Assembly (NCBI GenBank): GCA_002816585.1
Contig: MUCT01000021.1
Span: forward strand, 1-59,575
DNA length: 59,575 bases
Reading direction: 5' to 3'
From: SAR202 cluster bacterium Io17-Chloro-G6
GTDB taxonomy: Bacteria; Chloroflexota; Dehalococcoidia; UBA3495
The notes below the pieces were generated by a model. It was not told where the DNA came from, did not search any database, and saw only the letters and a program-made list of their open reading frames with translations. Both the position numbers and the translations under genes were made by a program. Below are positions 1 through 7,824 of this stretch, one piece after another (the stretch's first letter is position 1; the number at the start of each line of letters is the position of its first letter).

Positions 1-1294
1 GCCCCCCGGTGAGTACCTGAAAATGCTGCACCCCCCATGCCGAGAGAGCTGCCAGCCCCAAAGTCATTCCCATCATTCGTGAAACCACAACTAGCGACGC
101 CGCCGTGCCCCGGTAATCTTCATCCACGGCGCCCAGAGCATGGGCGGCGATCGGGGCAATAACCAGGCCGAACCCAAACCCGGCAATCAAAAGATGGACC
201 GTCAACTCTGGGTCGGCGATGCCCAGTTCCCAACCGCTGGCCAAAAACATCCCCAGGGCCACTAGGACCAACCCGGCCACAGTGAGGGTGTTGGCTCCCA
301 AGCGCATCACCAGCACGCCGCCAACTACGGCGCCCACTGGGATGATTCCCGTGAGCCGCAGTAACCACAGCGCCCCAGTGAACGGCGACTTGCCCATCAC
401 CGTGTTGGCTACCAGAGGCACGGTAACCATGGCAATGATCAATGCCACCCCCACCAACACCTGGGTTAGATTTGAACTCAAAAACGCCCAGGACCGGAAC
501 AACAGCGGCGTGAGCAACGGCTGGATCACCCTTGTTTCCACCAAGACCAGAAGCGCGATCAATCCCACTCCAGCCGCGGTCAACAGGAACGGATAAGGAG
601 AATCGAAGGTGAAGAAACCCCTGCGGGACATGGCTAAAGAAAGGACCAACAAGGCGCCAACCAAGACAACGCCGCCAATATAGTCCACTTTGGCCTCTTC
701 GTTCCGGTGGTTGGGCACCCAGAACAGCGCAAAAAAGATCACCGCGCTCTGGGGAATGTTCAGCCAGAAGATCCAACGCCAGCTCAAAGCCTCGACGATC
801 GCCCCGCCGTACACCGGACCCAGCATGGACCCGGCTTCTGCGGCGCCCCCAACTATTCCCAAGGCCAGGGCCCGGTGTTCCCTGGGCGCCAACGAAACTG
901 CCAGCGCCATTCCAATGGGCACCGTCGCTCCGCCGCCCACTGCCTGGACAACCCTGGCGCCCACCATCCACTCCAAACTGGACGAAACGGCCACCAGGCT
1001 GGTGCCGATGCAGAAAACCACCAATGACACTTGATACACCCTGGGGTAACCGTAAACGTCGCCCAGACGGCCGATCAGGGGCATAGCGACCGTATACCCA
1101 AGTAGGTAGGCCGTGATGATCCAAGAGACCCGGTCCAGTTCTGCGATGGGGACTTTCAAGTCCAGCATCACGCTGGGCAGGGCCGTGACTACCACCGTCT
1201 GGTCCAATGCGGTGATAAAGGTACCCAAGCCGATGACCGACAAGATGAACGGCATCGGCAGTGTCCGGTCAGTACCCGGAATCGATCTTCCCAT
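1..1294 (-). CDS. DHA2-type MFS exporter, partial
   Basis: Major facilitator superfamily proton-coupled exporter of the EmrB/QacA (DHA2) type, inner membrane. The frame is open from an ATG at 1294 to the window edge, giving 431 residues without a stop, so the C-terminus lies outside. Visible signatures are ALDQTVVVTALP in the first helix, the motif-A loop GRLGDVYGYPR, and RVVQAVGGGATVPIG as motif C, followed by many hydrophobic helices. DHA2 members usually have 14 helices and about 450-520 residues. The ATG follows directly after the TAA of the upstream lipoprotein gene with no spacer, so the two are translationally coupled. Because that lipoprotein looks like LprG, the closest functional model is the mycobacterial P55 (Rv1410) lipid/drug exporter. 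The substrate here is inferred, not shown. Confidence 0.9.
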   Translation of the reverse strand, partial: MGRSIPGTDRTLPMPFILSVIGLGTFITALDQTVVVTALPSVMLDLKVPIAELDRVSWIITAYLLGYTVAMPLIGRLGDVYGYPRVYQVSLVVFCIGTSLVAVSSSLEWMVGARVVQAVGGGATVPIGMALAVSLAPREHRALALGIVGGAAEAGSMLGPVYGGAIVEALSWRWIFWLNIPQSAVIFFALFWVPNHRNEEAKVDYIGGVVLVGALLVLSLAMSRRGFFTFDSPYPFLLTAAGVGLIALLVLVETRVIQPLLTPLLFRSWAFLSSNLTQVLVGVALIIAMVTVPLVANTVMGKSPFTGALWLLRLTGIIPVGAVVGGVLVMRLGANTLTVAGLVLVALGMFLASGWELGIADPELTVHLLIAGFGFGLVIAPIAAHALGAVDEDYRGTAASLVVVSRMMGMTLGLAALSAWGVQHFQVLTGG

Positions 1295-2017
1295 TTAGCC
1301 GGGTGGGTTGATGGCCACTGGCAGGTTGATGTCGTCCAGGGTTAATTGGCGAACCGTGTTCGCATCATCAGTGGGGACTACCCGCCCGACGATGTGGACC
1401 TGTTTCAGCAGCCCATTCTGTTCCAGCCAGAGGTCCAAGCCGACGGAGAAGCCATCACCTGCTCCGGGAACCAACCCCGACAGGTCCTCGGACGCTATAT
1501 CTCCCTTTATGTGCACGGTGTCCTGGCCGTTCAGCCGTTCGGCGCGAATCGCCCGAGGCTGCTGGACCGCAGCCACAATGTCAGCCAGGGTTTGGCCCAA
1601 TCCGGAGAGATTAAAGGGTAGGGAATCGGTTGCGACTTCGTTCCAATGACCACTGAATATGCCAGTCATATAGGAAGTGTCTTCGATGGTGATGATACTG
1701 ATCTCGATATATGACTTGGGGACCTGAGACTCGGCTTCCACGGTGACCTTGAATCGGTCCGGTATTAGCACCTCTCCATAAGCTTTGGACATCAAAACTC
1801 CCGGAAACAATTCGGTGGCGCCTTCAAGGTGTTCCAAGTTAAAAGTTGCTGACTCCAGGGCCAACAACTGATCGACGGCCTGTTCCATAGCCCACTGGGC
1901 ATCTATACCGGCCACCTCGCTGGGTGGTTCGGTCGCCTTATCTGAGTTGCAGGCGGCCATCAGACCCACTGCCAAAAGCCCGGCCAGCAAAGCTTTGATT
2001 CTCAGTTCCACGACCAA
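1295..2017 (-). CDS. LprG/LppX-family lipoprotein
   Basis: A 240-residue predicted lipoprotein. The N-terminus has a positive start (ELRIK), a hydrophobic stretch and the lipobox LMAAC, with Cys22 as the lipid anchor. The rest resembles the LppX_LprAFG family, which folds as a half-barrel with a lipid-binding cavity. The segment NGQDTVHIKG matches the conserved NGQxTVxIxG stretch that I recall from LprG, and the protein ends in a similar short strand followed by NPP. The gene overlaps the end of the upstream propeller gene by 16 bp and abuts the MFS exporter gene. In mycobacteria, LprG and its partner MFS pump move triacylated lipids to the cell surface, so a lipid carrier role is a reasonable inference. 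I assign no gene symbol because orthology was not tested. Confidence 0.75.
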   Translation of the reverse strand: MVVELRIKALLAGLLAVGLMAACNSDKATEPPSEVAGIDAQWAMEQAVDQLLALESATFNLEHLEGATELFPGVLMSKAYGEVLIPDRFKVTVEAESQVPKSYIEISIITIEDTSYMTGIFSGHWNEVATDSLPFNLSGLGQTLADIVAAVQQPRAIRAERLNGQDTVHIKGDIASEDLSGLVPGAGDGFSVGLDLWLEQNGLLKQVHIVGRVVPTDDANTVRQLTLDDINLPVAINPPG

Positions 2018-3342
2018 AAGGCCAGGACCCCCGCCCCGAGGTCCCGGGGTTCAGCGCCTCCTTCGGCGTCCAACACGTAGACCCGGTCACCCGTGGGGGT
2101 GCGGCCATTGCTCCGCCGGGCCTGCTCGCCCTTGGACCCGGCCACAACCAGGGATTTGCCGTCGGGCGACCATGGCGAGTGGGAATAGGCGTATTGGTCG
2201 AAGAAACTTAGCATGATGAACACTTCCGCAGACGGCCGGAAGCTGAACAGCCTCCTCGCATCGGAGCCGTCGGCAGGTCCGACGACCCACTCCATCTCCT
2301 GTTCGGCAGGATTGACCTCCACCCAAGCCAGTTTGTCGCCGGTCGGCGCCCAGTAGAAAGCCAGCGCTCCCTCGGTGGACAGGTTGGTTACAGTTCCGTC
2401 CGCCACCTGCGCCAACATCAGCCGGTCAAAGAATGGGATCCTGGGGTTAGACTGGTCGCCCACCACCAGCTGGGATGCGTCGGGCGACCAAAGGAAAGCA
2501 GAAACCGCCCCAACATCGATAATCTTGCGCGCTTGGCCTAAATCACTGACTGGGGCGATGTATAGTCCCATGCCTCCGTCGGCATCGGCCACGTAAGCCA
2601 AACTCTCGCCGTCTGGCGATATTGCTGGGACCCGAAATCCGCCAGAAGACTGGACTCTCTGGCGGGGAGCGCTATCAACTAGGGACTCGGCAAAAGTGAT
2701 CTCGGGTCCGACGTGAAGGGCGATTGCTCCGTTCTTTGACAAGTGGTAATAGAGAGGGGCTCCCTGCTCAACCAGACGGGCAGGGATCCCAATTGTCCCG
2801 TCCCATACGAATAACGACAACCCGCCCGGTGTGGACGCCAAGAACGAGAGGGCATCCCCGGCCGGAGCCCAATAGAGATAATGAGGAGCGCCGTCCGCGA
2901 TCAAGCCCGCCTGTTCATTCTCATAGACTGTTTCGCTGCGGCCCGATCGCGCATCCAACACCTGCACGGAAATCTCGGCCCTATCGTCTCCCACGACTAC
3001 CCGGGAGGCCGCCAGCTTGGTTCCGTCCGCCGACCACGTGGGCCAGGCGTAATACTCGTTCAACCGCAGTGGCTGTGCTTGGCCGCCGCCGCCCGTACCG
3101 GTTCCTACCTGAAAACCGCCGGTGAGCTGTGACAAGCCATCGCCATCTGGGTCCACAGTGAATAGGTCGCCGTTGGAGTTGACGTAAGCGATCCGGTCCA
3201 CGTGCCTTATATCCCTCCCGGCCTGAGTATTCGCAATCTGGACAGGCGCATCCACTGTGTTGCCCGAATTGCCGGTACACGCTACCGCGACGATCCCTAG
3301 AGCCACGGCGAGTCCAAGAAACGTCCTATCAACATTAAACAT
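2002..3342 (-). CDS. PD40/TolB-like beta-propeller lipoprotein
   Basis: A 446-residue predicted lipoprotein with WD40-like (PD40) propeller repeats. I place the start at the ATG at 3342, giving MFNVDRTFLGLAVALG followed by the lipobox VAVAC. A GTG at 3387 extends the frame by 15 residues but would bury the signal peptide. The repeats carry the usual PD40 signatures: YAWPTWSADGTKLAAS, PAISPDGESLAYVADADG, FLWSPDASQLVVG, FYWAPTGDKLAWVE and HSPWSPDGKSLVVAG. Such propellers are typically extracytoplasmic binding or scaffold modules, as in TolB. It is the first gene of a three-gene minus-strand operon with an LprG-like lipoprotein and an MFS exporter, so it may be an envelope partner of that exporter. 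No enzymatic motif is visible. Confidence 0.85.
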   Translation of the reverse strand: MFNVDRTFLGLAVALGIVAVACTGNSGNTVDAPVQIANTQAGRDIRHVDRIAYVNSNGDLFTVDPDGDGLSQLTGGFQVGTGTGGGGQAQPLRLNEYYAWPTWSADGTKLAASRVVVGDDRAEISVQVLDARSGRSETVYENEQAGLIADGAPHYLYWAPAGDALSFLASTPGGLSLFVWDGTIGIPARLVEQGAPLYYHLSKNGAIALHVGPEITFAESLVDSAPRQRVQSSGGFRVPAISPDGESLAYVADADGGMGLYIAPVSDLGQARKIIDVGAVSAFLWSPDASQLVVGDQSNPRIPFFDRLMLAQVADGTVTNLSTEGALAFYWAPTGDKLAWVEVNPAEQEMEWVVGPADGSDARRLFSFRPSAEVFIMLSFFDQYAYSHSPWSPDGKSLVVAGSKGEQARRSNGRTPTGDRVYVLDAEGGAEPRDLGAGVLAFWSWN

Positions 3343-3662
3343 GTGCGTCCACCGTGTCCACATCGCGAGGCGGTTCCAGGATACCACTAGAGTTAAGTGG
3401 GCAAAACCTTGCTTCCCGTGGACAACCTAAGACAATACGTCTTCCAATCCGGGATAAATAAATGGAGTCAAAACCCCCACCAATTCCCAGACACGATCTC
3501 CCAAATTCCGTTCGCTGATTCGCACCTACTTATCATCCAAGATCACCGCCTTCTCCATGTTAAGATAAGCATAATCAACCAATAGCTAGTCACGCTCAAG
3601 TTTAACTATCCACACAACCCACGCCCTTATTACTCTTATTACTTTTTAGAAAACCAAATCTT
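3343..3662. other. AT-rich divergent intergenic region
   Basis: This spacer separates the minus-strand lipoprotein operon from obg and must hold both promoters. It is clearly more AT-rich than its surroundings, especially 3520-3662. I could not pick a convincing -35/-10 pair for either direction, and there is no obvious Shine-Dalgarno sequence before the obg ATG. The short open frames here look like chance. Confidence 0.5.
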
Positions 3663-4943
3663 ATGATTGATACAGTTAGATTAAATATTAACGCTGGGTC
3701 TGGAGGAAACGGATGCAGTAGTTTTTTGCGGGAGAAATATCGGCCTAAGGGCGGTCCGAATGGCGGTGATGGTGGTGATGGCGGAAGCGCGTATTTGGTC
3801 GGAGACCCTTCAATCAATACCCTGCTCCACATAAAATTCAACAGTACGATTTATGTGGAAGCTGGAGGGCATGGAAAAGGGAAGAACAAGCGGGGCGGTA
3901 ACGGTGAAGCTAAATATATACCTGTTCCGATTGGAACAGTGATCCATAGAATGTCTGAAGATGGAGAAAAAGAATTCGTCGATGATATTCGTACCGAGAC
4001 GCCCAGGTTAGTGGCAGTGGGCGGCCGGGGCGGATGGGGAAATACCAGGTTTGCCACGCCGACCAATCAGCAACCCGTATTGGCCCAGCGAGGAGAACGC
4101 GGGGAGAAAGTTGTGCTGTTCTTGGAACTCAAGCTGCTGGCAGATGTTGGGCTTTTGGCCAAGCCCAATACTGGGAAATCGACCTTGATTTCAATGTGCT
4201 CCGCAGCCAAAGCGAAGGTGGCGGAATATCCGTTTACTACGGTGGAGCCGGTTTTGGGCGTGGTTAGGGTTGGCCGGGATGACTTCGTAATGATGGAAGT
4301 GCCGGGATTGTTGGAAGGGGCACACGAAGGGATAGGACTGGGCCATGAGTTCTTACGGCATGCTGAGAGGGCACGGTTGTATGTACACATGCTGGACGGA
4401 CTTTCTGAAGACCCGGTAAAAGATTACCGGATGATCAACGAAGAGTTGGAGCAGTTCAACCCAGAAATGGCGCAGAAGCCCCAGTTGGTTGTGGTTAACA
4501 AGTTGGATGTAACCGAGGTGCGTGAAGACCAAGAAAACCTGGAGGCCCGGTTGCTGGAGGCGATTGACGAACGGAGATCAAGTGTGCAATTTATCTCCGC
4601 AGCCACCGGGGAAGGTGTTGATACTCTGATGAGCAGCATTATCCACGCGTTATCCGAAATGCCAAAAGACGAGAAAGACGACCAGCCGGCGCCCGAGCCG
4701 ATGCACTCGCGGCCACAACGATCGATGGCGAGGGAGACAGTAAGGCGTGAGAATGGTGTGTTCGTGGTGGAATCCGAGCCTATGGAGCGGCTTGTTGCCA
4801 TGGCTGACACCCGAGACCAACGGGTCTTGTTGCAATTGTGGCGTGAGATGCGGAAATCCGGGTTGGCAGACCGGTTGATCGATGCGGGCATCGAAGCCGG
4901 CGACACGTTAAGGTTAGGGAAGGTGGAGATCGAATGGTTCTGA
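3663..4943 (+). CDS. obg: Obg family GTPase CgtA
   Basis: Essential ribosome-associated GTPase involved in 50S maturation and stress signalling; 426 residues with the three Obg domains. The glycine-rich Obg fold covers about residues 1-158 (GGDGGDGGSAYLVGD). The G domain covers about 159-330, with P-loop AKPNTGKS (166-173), switch I YPFTT, G3 EVPG (212-215), G4 NKLD and G5 SAATGEG. A C-terminal OCT domain ends in GDTLRLGKVEIEWF. Two positions deviate from the family: the first P-loop glycine is Ala166, and the usual Asp of DxPG is Glu212. The 5' third is more AT-rich than the rest and has no clear Shine-Dalgarno. It heads an obg-nadD-pyrE cluster with a 13-bp gap to nadD. Confidence 0.95.
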   Translation: MIDTVRLNINAGSGGNGCSSFLREKYRPKGGPNGGDGGDGGSAYLVGDPSINTLLHIKFNSTIYVEAGGHGKGKNKRGGNGEAKYIPVPIGTVIHRMSEDGEKEFVDDIRTETPRLVAVGGRGGWGNTRFATPTNQQPVLAQRGERGEKVVLFLELKLLADVGLLAKPNTGKSTLISMCSAAKAKVAEYPFTTVEPVLGVVRVGRDDFVMMEVPGLLEGAHEGIGLGHEFLRHAERARLYVHMLDGLSEDPVKDYRMINEELEQFNPEMAQKPQLVVVNKLDVTEVREDQENLEARLLEAIDERRSSVQFISAATGEGVDTLMSSIIHALSEMPKDEKDDQPAPEPMHSRPQRSMARETVRRENGVFVVESEPMERLVAMADTRDQRVLLQLWREMRKSGLADRLIDAGIEAGDTLRLGKVEIEWF

Positions 4944-4956
4944 GGAGCCCGTTGCC

Positions 4957-5583
4957 GTGAGTGTAGGCATCCTGGGCGGCACCTTCGACCCAGTCCACCT
5001 AGGGCACTTGGCGATCGCCGAAGCTGCCATGGGCCATGCAAGCCTGGAGCGGGTACTGTTCATCCCGGCCGGGCAACCGAGACTTAAGCAGTCGCAACCA
5101 AAAGCGTCGGTAAGTCAACGTATCGAAATGGTGCGGCTGGCGATTCAGGGCAATCCTAAGTTTGCAGTCTGTGACATAGAGGCCCGTCGGCCTGGCCCGA
5201 CCTACAGTGTCGAAACCCTGGAGCAGCTTTCCGTCAAGTTGGCCTCTGGCGTCGGCATTTTCTTTATACTAGGAATGGATGTTCTCCGCCAACTTGACCG
5301 GTGGAAGGACCCCGAACGGGTGCTCAGTCTCTGCCGGCTATTGGTTCTGCACCGGCCTGGCGAAGAGGATTTTGCTTGGCCGGGATTTTACAACCGGTTC
5401 CCTGAAGCTGAAGGACGAGTCCAGATCGTGGCGGCGCCCCCGGTGGACGTGAGCGCCACTGAATTGCGGCGGAGGGCCTCAACGGGTGAGCCACTGGTGG
5501 GGGGAGTGCCCGATGCGGTAGCCCAGTATATCCACCAACACGGGTTGTATGCGAAAGAGCGGGAAGGGAGGACGACGAGTTGA
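4957..5583 (+). CDS. nadD: nicotinate-nucleotide adenylyltransferase
   Basis: Transfers AMP from ATP to nicotinate mononucleotide to make deamido-NAD, the penultimate step of NAD synthesis, in the cytosol. The 208-residue protein begins at a GTG and immediately shows the nucleotidyltransferase signature GILGGTFDPVHLGHLAIAE. Near the C-terminus it has VSATELRRR, corresponding to the ISSTxIR motif, and ends in a typical short helix. Length is normal for bacterial NadD. It lies 13 bp after obg, a common bacterial arrangement, and its TGA overlaps the TTG start of pyrE (TTGA). Confidence 0.95.
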   Translation: MSVGILGGTFDPVHLGHLAIAEAAMGHASLERVLFIPAGQPRLKQSQPKASVSQRIEMVRLAIQGNPKFAVCDIEARRPGPTYSVETLEQLSVKLASGVGIFFILGMDVLRQLDRWKDPERVLSLCRLLVLHRPGEEDFAWPGFYNRFPEAEGRVQIVAAPPVDVSATELRRRASTGEPLVGGVPDAVAQYIHQHGLYAKEREGRTTS

Positions 5584-6143
5584 GCGAAACAGTGGACCGG
5601 CTGTTGGCCCTGGCGTTGGAGCGAGGGGCCATCAAATACGGAGATTTCACCCTAACCTCAGGGAAAAAGAGCAGCTATTACTTTGATGGAAGATTGTTGA
5701 GTCTGGACCCTGAAGGCGCCCATCTGATTGCCAAAGCCCTGCTACCCTTGTTGCAACAGGCTGGTGCCCGAGCTGTCGGTGGGACTACGCTGGGAGCGGA
5801 CCCCATCGTCACCGCTGTTGCCCTGACAAGCCATTTGGATGGCGACCCAGTCCCGGCGTTCATCGTGCGCAAAGAAAGTAAGAGTCATGGAACCAAGCAG
5901 AACATCGAAGGGCCCCTGTCGCCGGGAAGCAAGGTCGCCATCGTGGACGACGTTTGTACCACCGGCGGGTCACTTTTCCACGCGATACAGGCCGCGGAAG
6001 AGGCTGGCTGCACAGTGGTGAAAGTGGTTTCCCTCTTGGACCGGAACGAGGGCGGTTCTGAAGAGATGCGGAAGAGGGGTTACGATTTCTCGGCGCTGAT
6101 GGCCGCGACACCAGAGGGCAAGATAGAGTCAGCCGCCGGCTAA
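5580..6143 (+). CDS. pyrE: orotate phosphoribosyltransferase
   Basis: Converts orotate and PRPP to orotidine 5'-monophosphate in pyrimidine synthesis. The 187-residue protein starts at a TTG overlapping the nadD stop. The PRPP-binding motif is VAIVDDVCTTGGS, with the two acidic residues followed by the TTGGS loop. FTLTSGKKSSYYFDGR near the N-terminus is the orotate-binding region typical of PyrE, and the flexible-loop segment RKESKSHGT precedes the PRPP motif. It is the last plus-strand gene before the convergent ygfZ-like gene, whose stop is only 4 bp away. Confidence 0.95.
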   Translation: MSETVDRLLALALERGAIKYGDFTLTSGKKSSYYFDGRLLSLDPEGAHLIAKALLPLLQQAGARAVGGTTLGADPIVTAVALTSHLDGDPVPAFIVRKESKSHGTKQNIEGPLSPGSKVAIVDDVCTTGGSLFHAIQAAEEAGCTVVKVVSLLDRNEGGSEEMRKRGYDFSALMAATPEGKIESAAG

Positions 6144-6147
6144 GGAA

Positions 6148-7212
6148 CTAATCTTTGGCGGGGCCGAAGGGTTGGGCCAAGGCGACGATCTCCGCCGAGC
6201 CCTTTTCATGGCCTTCCACATCCAAATGTGCGCCCGGGTTGGCCGCAGCGGCTTTAACGTAGGCGAGGCCCCTCAGAAAGCCGTCTGAAGGTGCTGGGGC
6301 AACGGACGTGATGGTTCCCACAGGCTGCCCGTCTAGATGCAACGCATCCCCTGGAGAGGCAGAGGCATCCGCGAAGCGCAGGGAAACCAGGTACTTCTGG
6401 ACCTTCTTGTAGCTATCCAGCCGGGCAATGACCTCCTGGCCGATGTAACAACCCTTGGCAAAGTCCACCGAACCGATGAGGCCGGCCTCCAACGGGTTAT
6501 AGGGCTCCCCAAGCTCCGGGCCGAATTCAGGCACCCCGAAGTTCACCCGCACTGCGTCCATGACCGTGGCGCCGACCGGAGTTGCCCCGTTCTCTGCAAG
6601 GTGATGCCACAAGCCGGAAGCTGCATCCGGCGCCGCGATCAACCAATACCGGGACAGGACGCCCAAGGGTTGTTCCACCGCTAGCGCGTCATATCCACCG
6701 ATCTTGACGGCTTGAATCGAGAGTGAGTCCTGGGAACCCGGTTTGGACTCCAGCCCCAGCAGCTTCCCTGCATCAGGACCGACCAATGCCAACATGACGC
6801 TCTCGGATGTGATGTCTTCTACCGTCAGGTCTTCCATGATTGTGTATTTATCCAGCCAATCAATCACGGCCTGTTGCCGGCCGGGGCTGGTCAGTAAGAT
6901 CACGTAATCGCCCTGGTTCAGCACTCCCAGTACGTCTATGATCCGGCCGCGGTCAGTGGTGAGAACGGTAACCGCCCCCTGGCCTTCAGCCAGGTCTACG
7001 ACCTTGTTGGTGGACATGCGGTTCAGGAGGTCCAGCCCGTCCTCGCCAATGGCCTTCAGCCGTCCCATATACGACGCGTCGTGGAGACCAACAGCATTGG
7101 TGGCTGCCTCATATTCGGTAGCGAAATCCGAGTAGACACCGGGCAGTTGGTAGCCATGGCGTTCGACAAAGATAGTTGCGCCGGTCTGGAGAGGAGATTC
7201 TTGCAGGGTCAT
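6148..7212 (-). CDS. ygfZ: YgfZ/GcvT-fold tetrahydrofolate-binding protein
   Basis: Folate-binding protein of the YgfZ family, which supports iron-sulfur enzyme repair or assembly; 354 residues from the ATG at 7212. That start has GGAG seven bases upstream. An ATG four codons earlier and a longer frame lack a ribosome site, and the longer frame would run into the next gene. The hallmark YgfZ signature is KGCYIGQEVIARLD with its conserved cysteine. The N-terminal half has the GcvT-like segment LHDASYMGRLKAIGEDGLDLLNRMSTNKV. The gene lies just downstream of an IscA-type Fe-S carrier in the same direction but behind a strong terminator, so the two are functionally linked rather than one tight transcript. 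Confidence 0.88.
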   Translation of the reverse strand: MTLQESPLQTGATIFVERHGYQLPGVYSDFATEYEAATNAVGLHDASYMGRLKAIGEDGLDLLNRMSTNKVVDLAEGQGAVTVLTTDRGRIIDVLGVLNQGDYVILLTSPGRQQAVIDWLDKYTIMEDLTVEDITSESVMLALVGPDAGKLLGLESKPGSQDSLSIQAVKIGGYDALAVEQPLGVLSRYWLIAAPDAASGLWHHLAENGATPVGATVMDAVRVNFGVPEFGPELGEPYNPLEAGLIGSVDFAKGCYIGQEVIARLDSYKKVQKYLVSLRFADASASPGDALHLDGQPVGTITSVAPAPSDGFLRGLAYVKAAAANPGAHLDVEGHEKGSAEIVALAQPFGPAKD

Positions 7213-7240
7213 CGGGCGCTCCATAGGGGAGACTTGGGGG

Positions 7241-7283
7241 TAAATAAACAAGCGCCGCATTGCAGTAGCGAAAGCGGCGCTTG
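7241..7283 (-). terminator. intrinsic terminator after the IscA-like gene
   Basis: A perfect 10-bp inverted repeat pairs GCGGCGCTTG (7274-7283) with CAAGCGCCGC (7249-7258) around a 15-nt loop. On the minus strand it is followed by TTTATTTA. It lies 22 bp past the stop of the IscA-like gene, so it ends that transcript before ygfZ. Confidence 0.85.
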
Positions 7284-7304
7284 TAATGAGACTGGCTGAG
7301 GCGG

Positions 7305-7661
7305 CTAAATACTGAACGAAGTGCCGCAGCCGCAAGCTTTCTTGGCGTTGGGGTTTTCGAAGACGAAGCCCTTGCCGTTCAGACCATCAGAAAAGTCCAG
7401 CTCGGTGCCGACGAGGTAGATGTAGCTTTTCTTTTCGACAATCACCTTGACACCGTGTTGTTCGACGATCTTGTCTGTTTCGTCGAAGTCGCCGGTAATC
7501 TTGAGGTCGTAGGTGAGTCCGGAACAACCGCCACCCTTGACAGCCACACGGATCCCCACGTTTTCGTCGATGCCATCTTTCTTGGCGAAGTATTTAATTT
7601 TATCGGCGGCTTTTTCTGAGATTGCAACCGTTAGTTCAGCGCCGTTTTGAGTTATGGGCAT
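7305..7661 (-). CDS. A-type Fe-S carrier (IscA/ErpA/HesB)
   Basis: Iron-sulfur cluster carrier that hands clusters to target apoproteins. The 118-residue frame starts at the ATG at 7661, chosen because GGGGAG sits at ideal spacing; six more codons upstream are open. The three cluster-ligand cysteines of the family are present: one in GGGCSGLTYDL and two in the C-terminal ACGCGTSF. The family motif GFVFENPNA precedes the last pair. Length is typical. A good intrinsic terminator follows. Whether it is the IscA, ErpA or SufA paralogue cannot be told from sequence alone, so no symbol is given. Confidence 0.93.
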   Translation of the reverse strand: MPITQNGAELTVAISEKAADKIKYFAKKDGIDENVGIRVAVKGGGCSGLTYDLKITGDFDETDKIVEQHGVKVIVEKKSYIYLVGTELDFSDGLNGKGFVFENPNAKKACGCGTSFSI

Positions 7662-7824
7662 ATCGTTCTCCCCGAGCAATTAACGTCAAAGTTTGGGGTT
7701 GGATTCATTTTCCAAGTCTGATATTGAACCAACCATATCATTGTAGAGTCTGGAATCATCCCCAGTCAAGATTCTGAGCTTGGCCAGGAGAATAATCTGA
7801 CAACAACCGGAGCTAATCCGGGCC

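Noticed and set aside
120..1124. Long minus-strand open frame of 334 codons
   Set aside because: It is in a different frame from the MFS exporter, is rich in Gly/Arg shadow text, and has no family features; the MFS frame is clearly the coding one.
3397..3585. 62-codon open frame between the lipoprotein operon and obg
   Set aside because: No ribosome site, no recognisable text and AT-rich intergenic composition.
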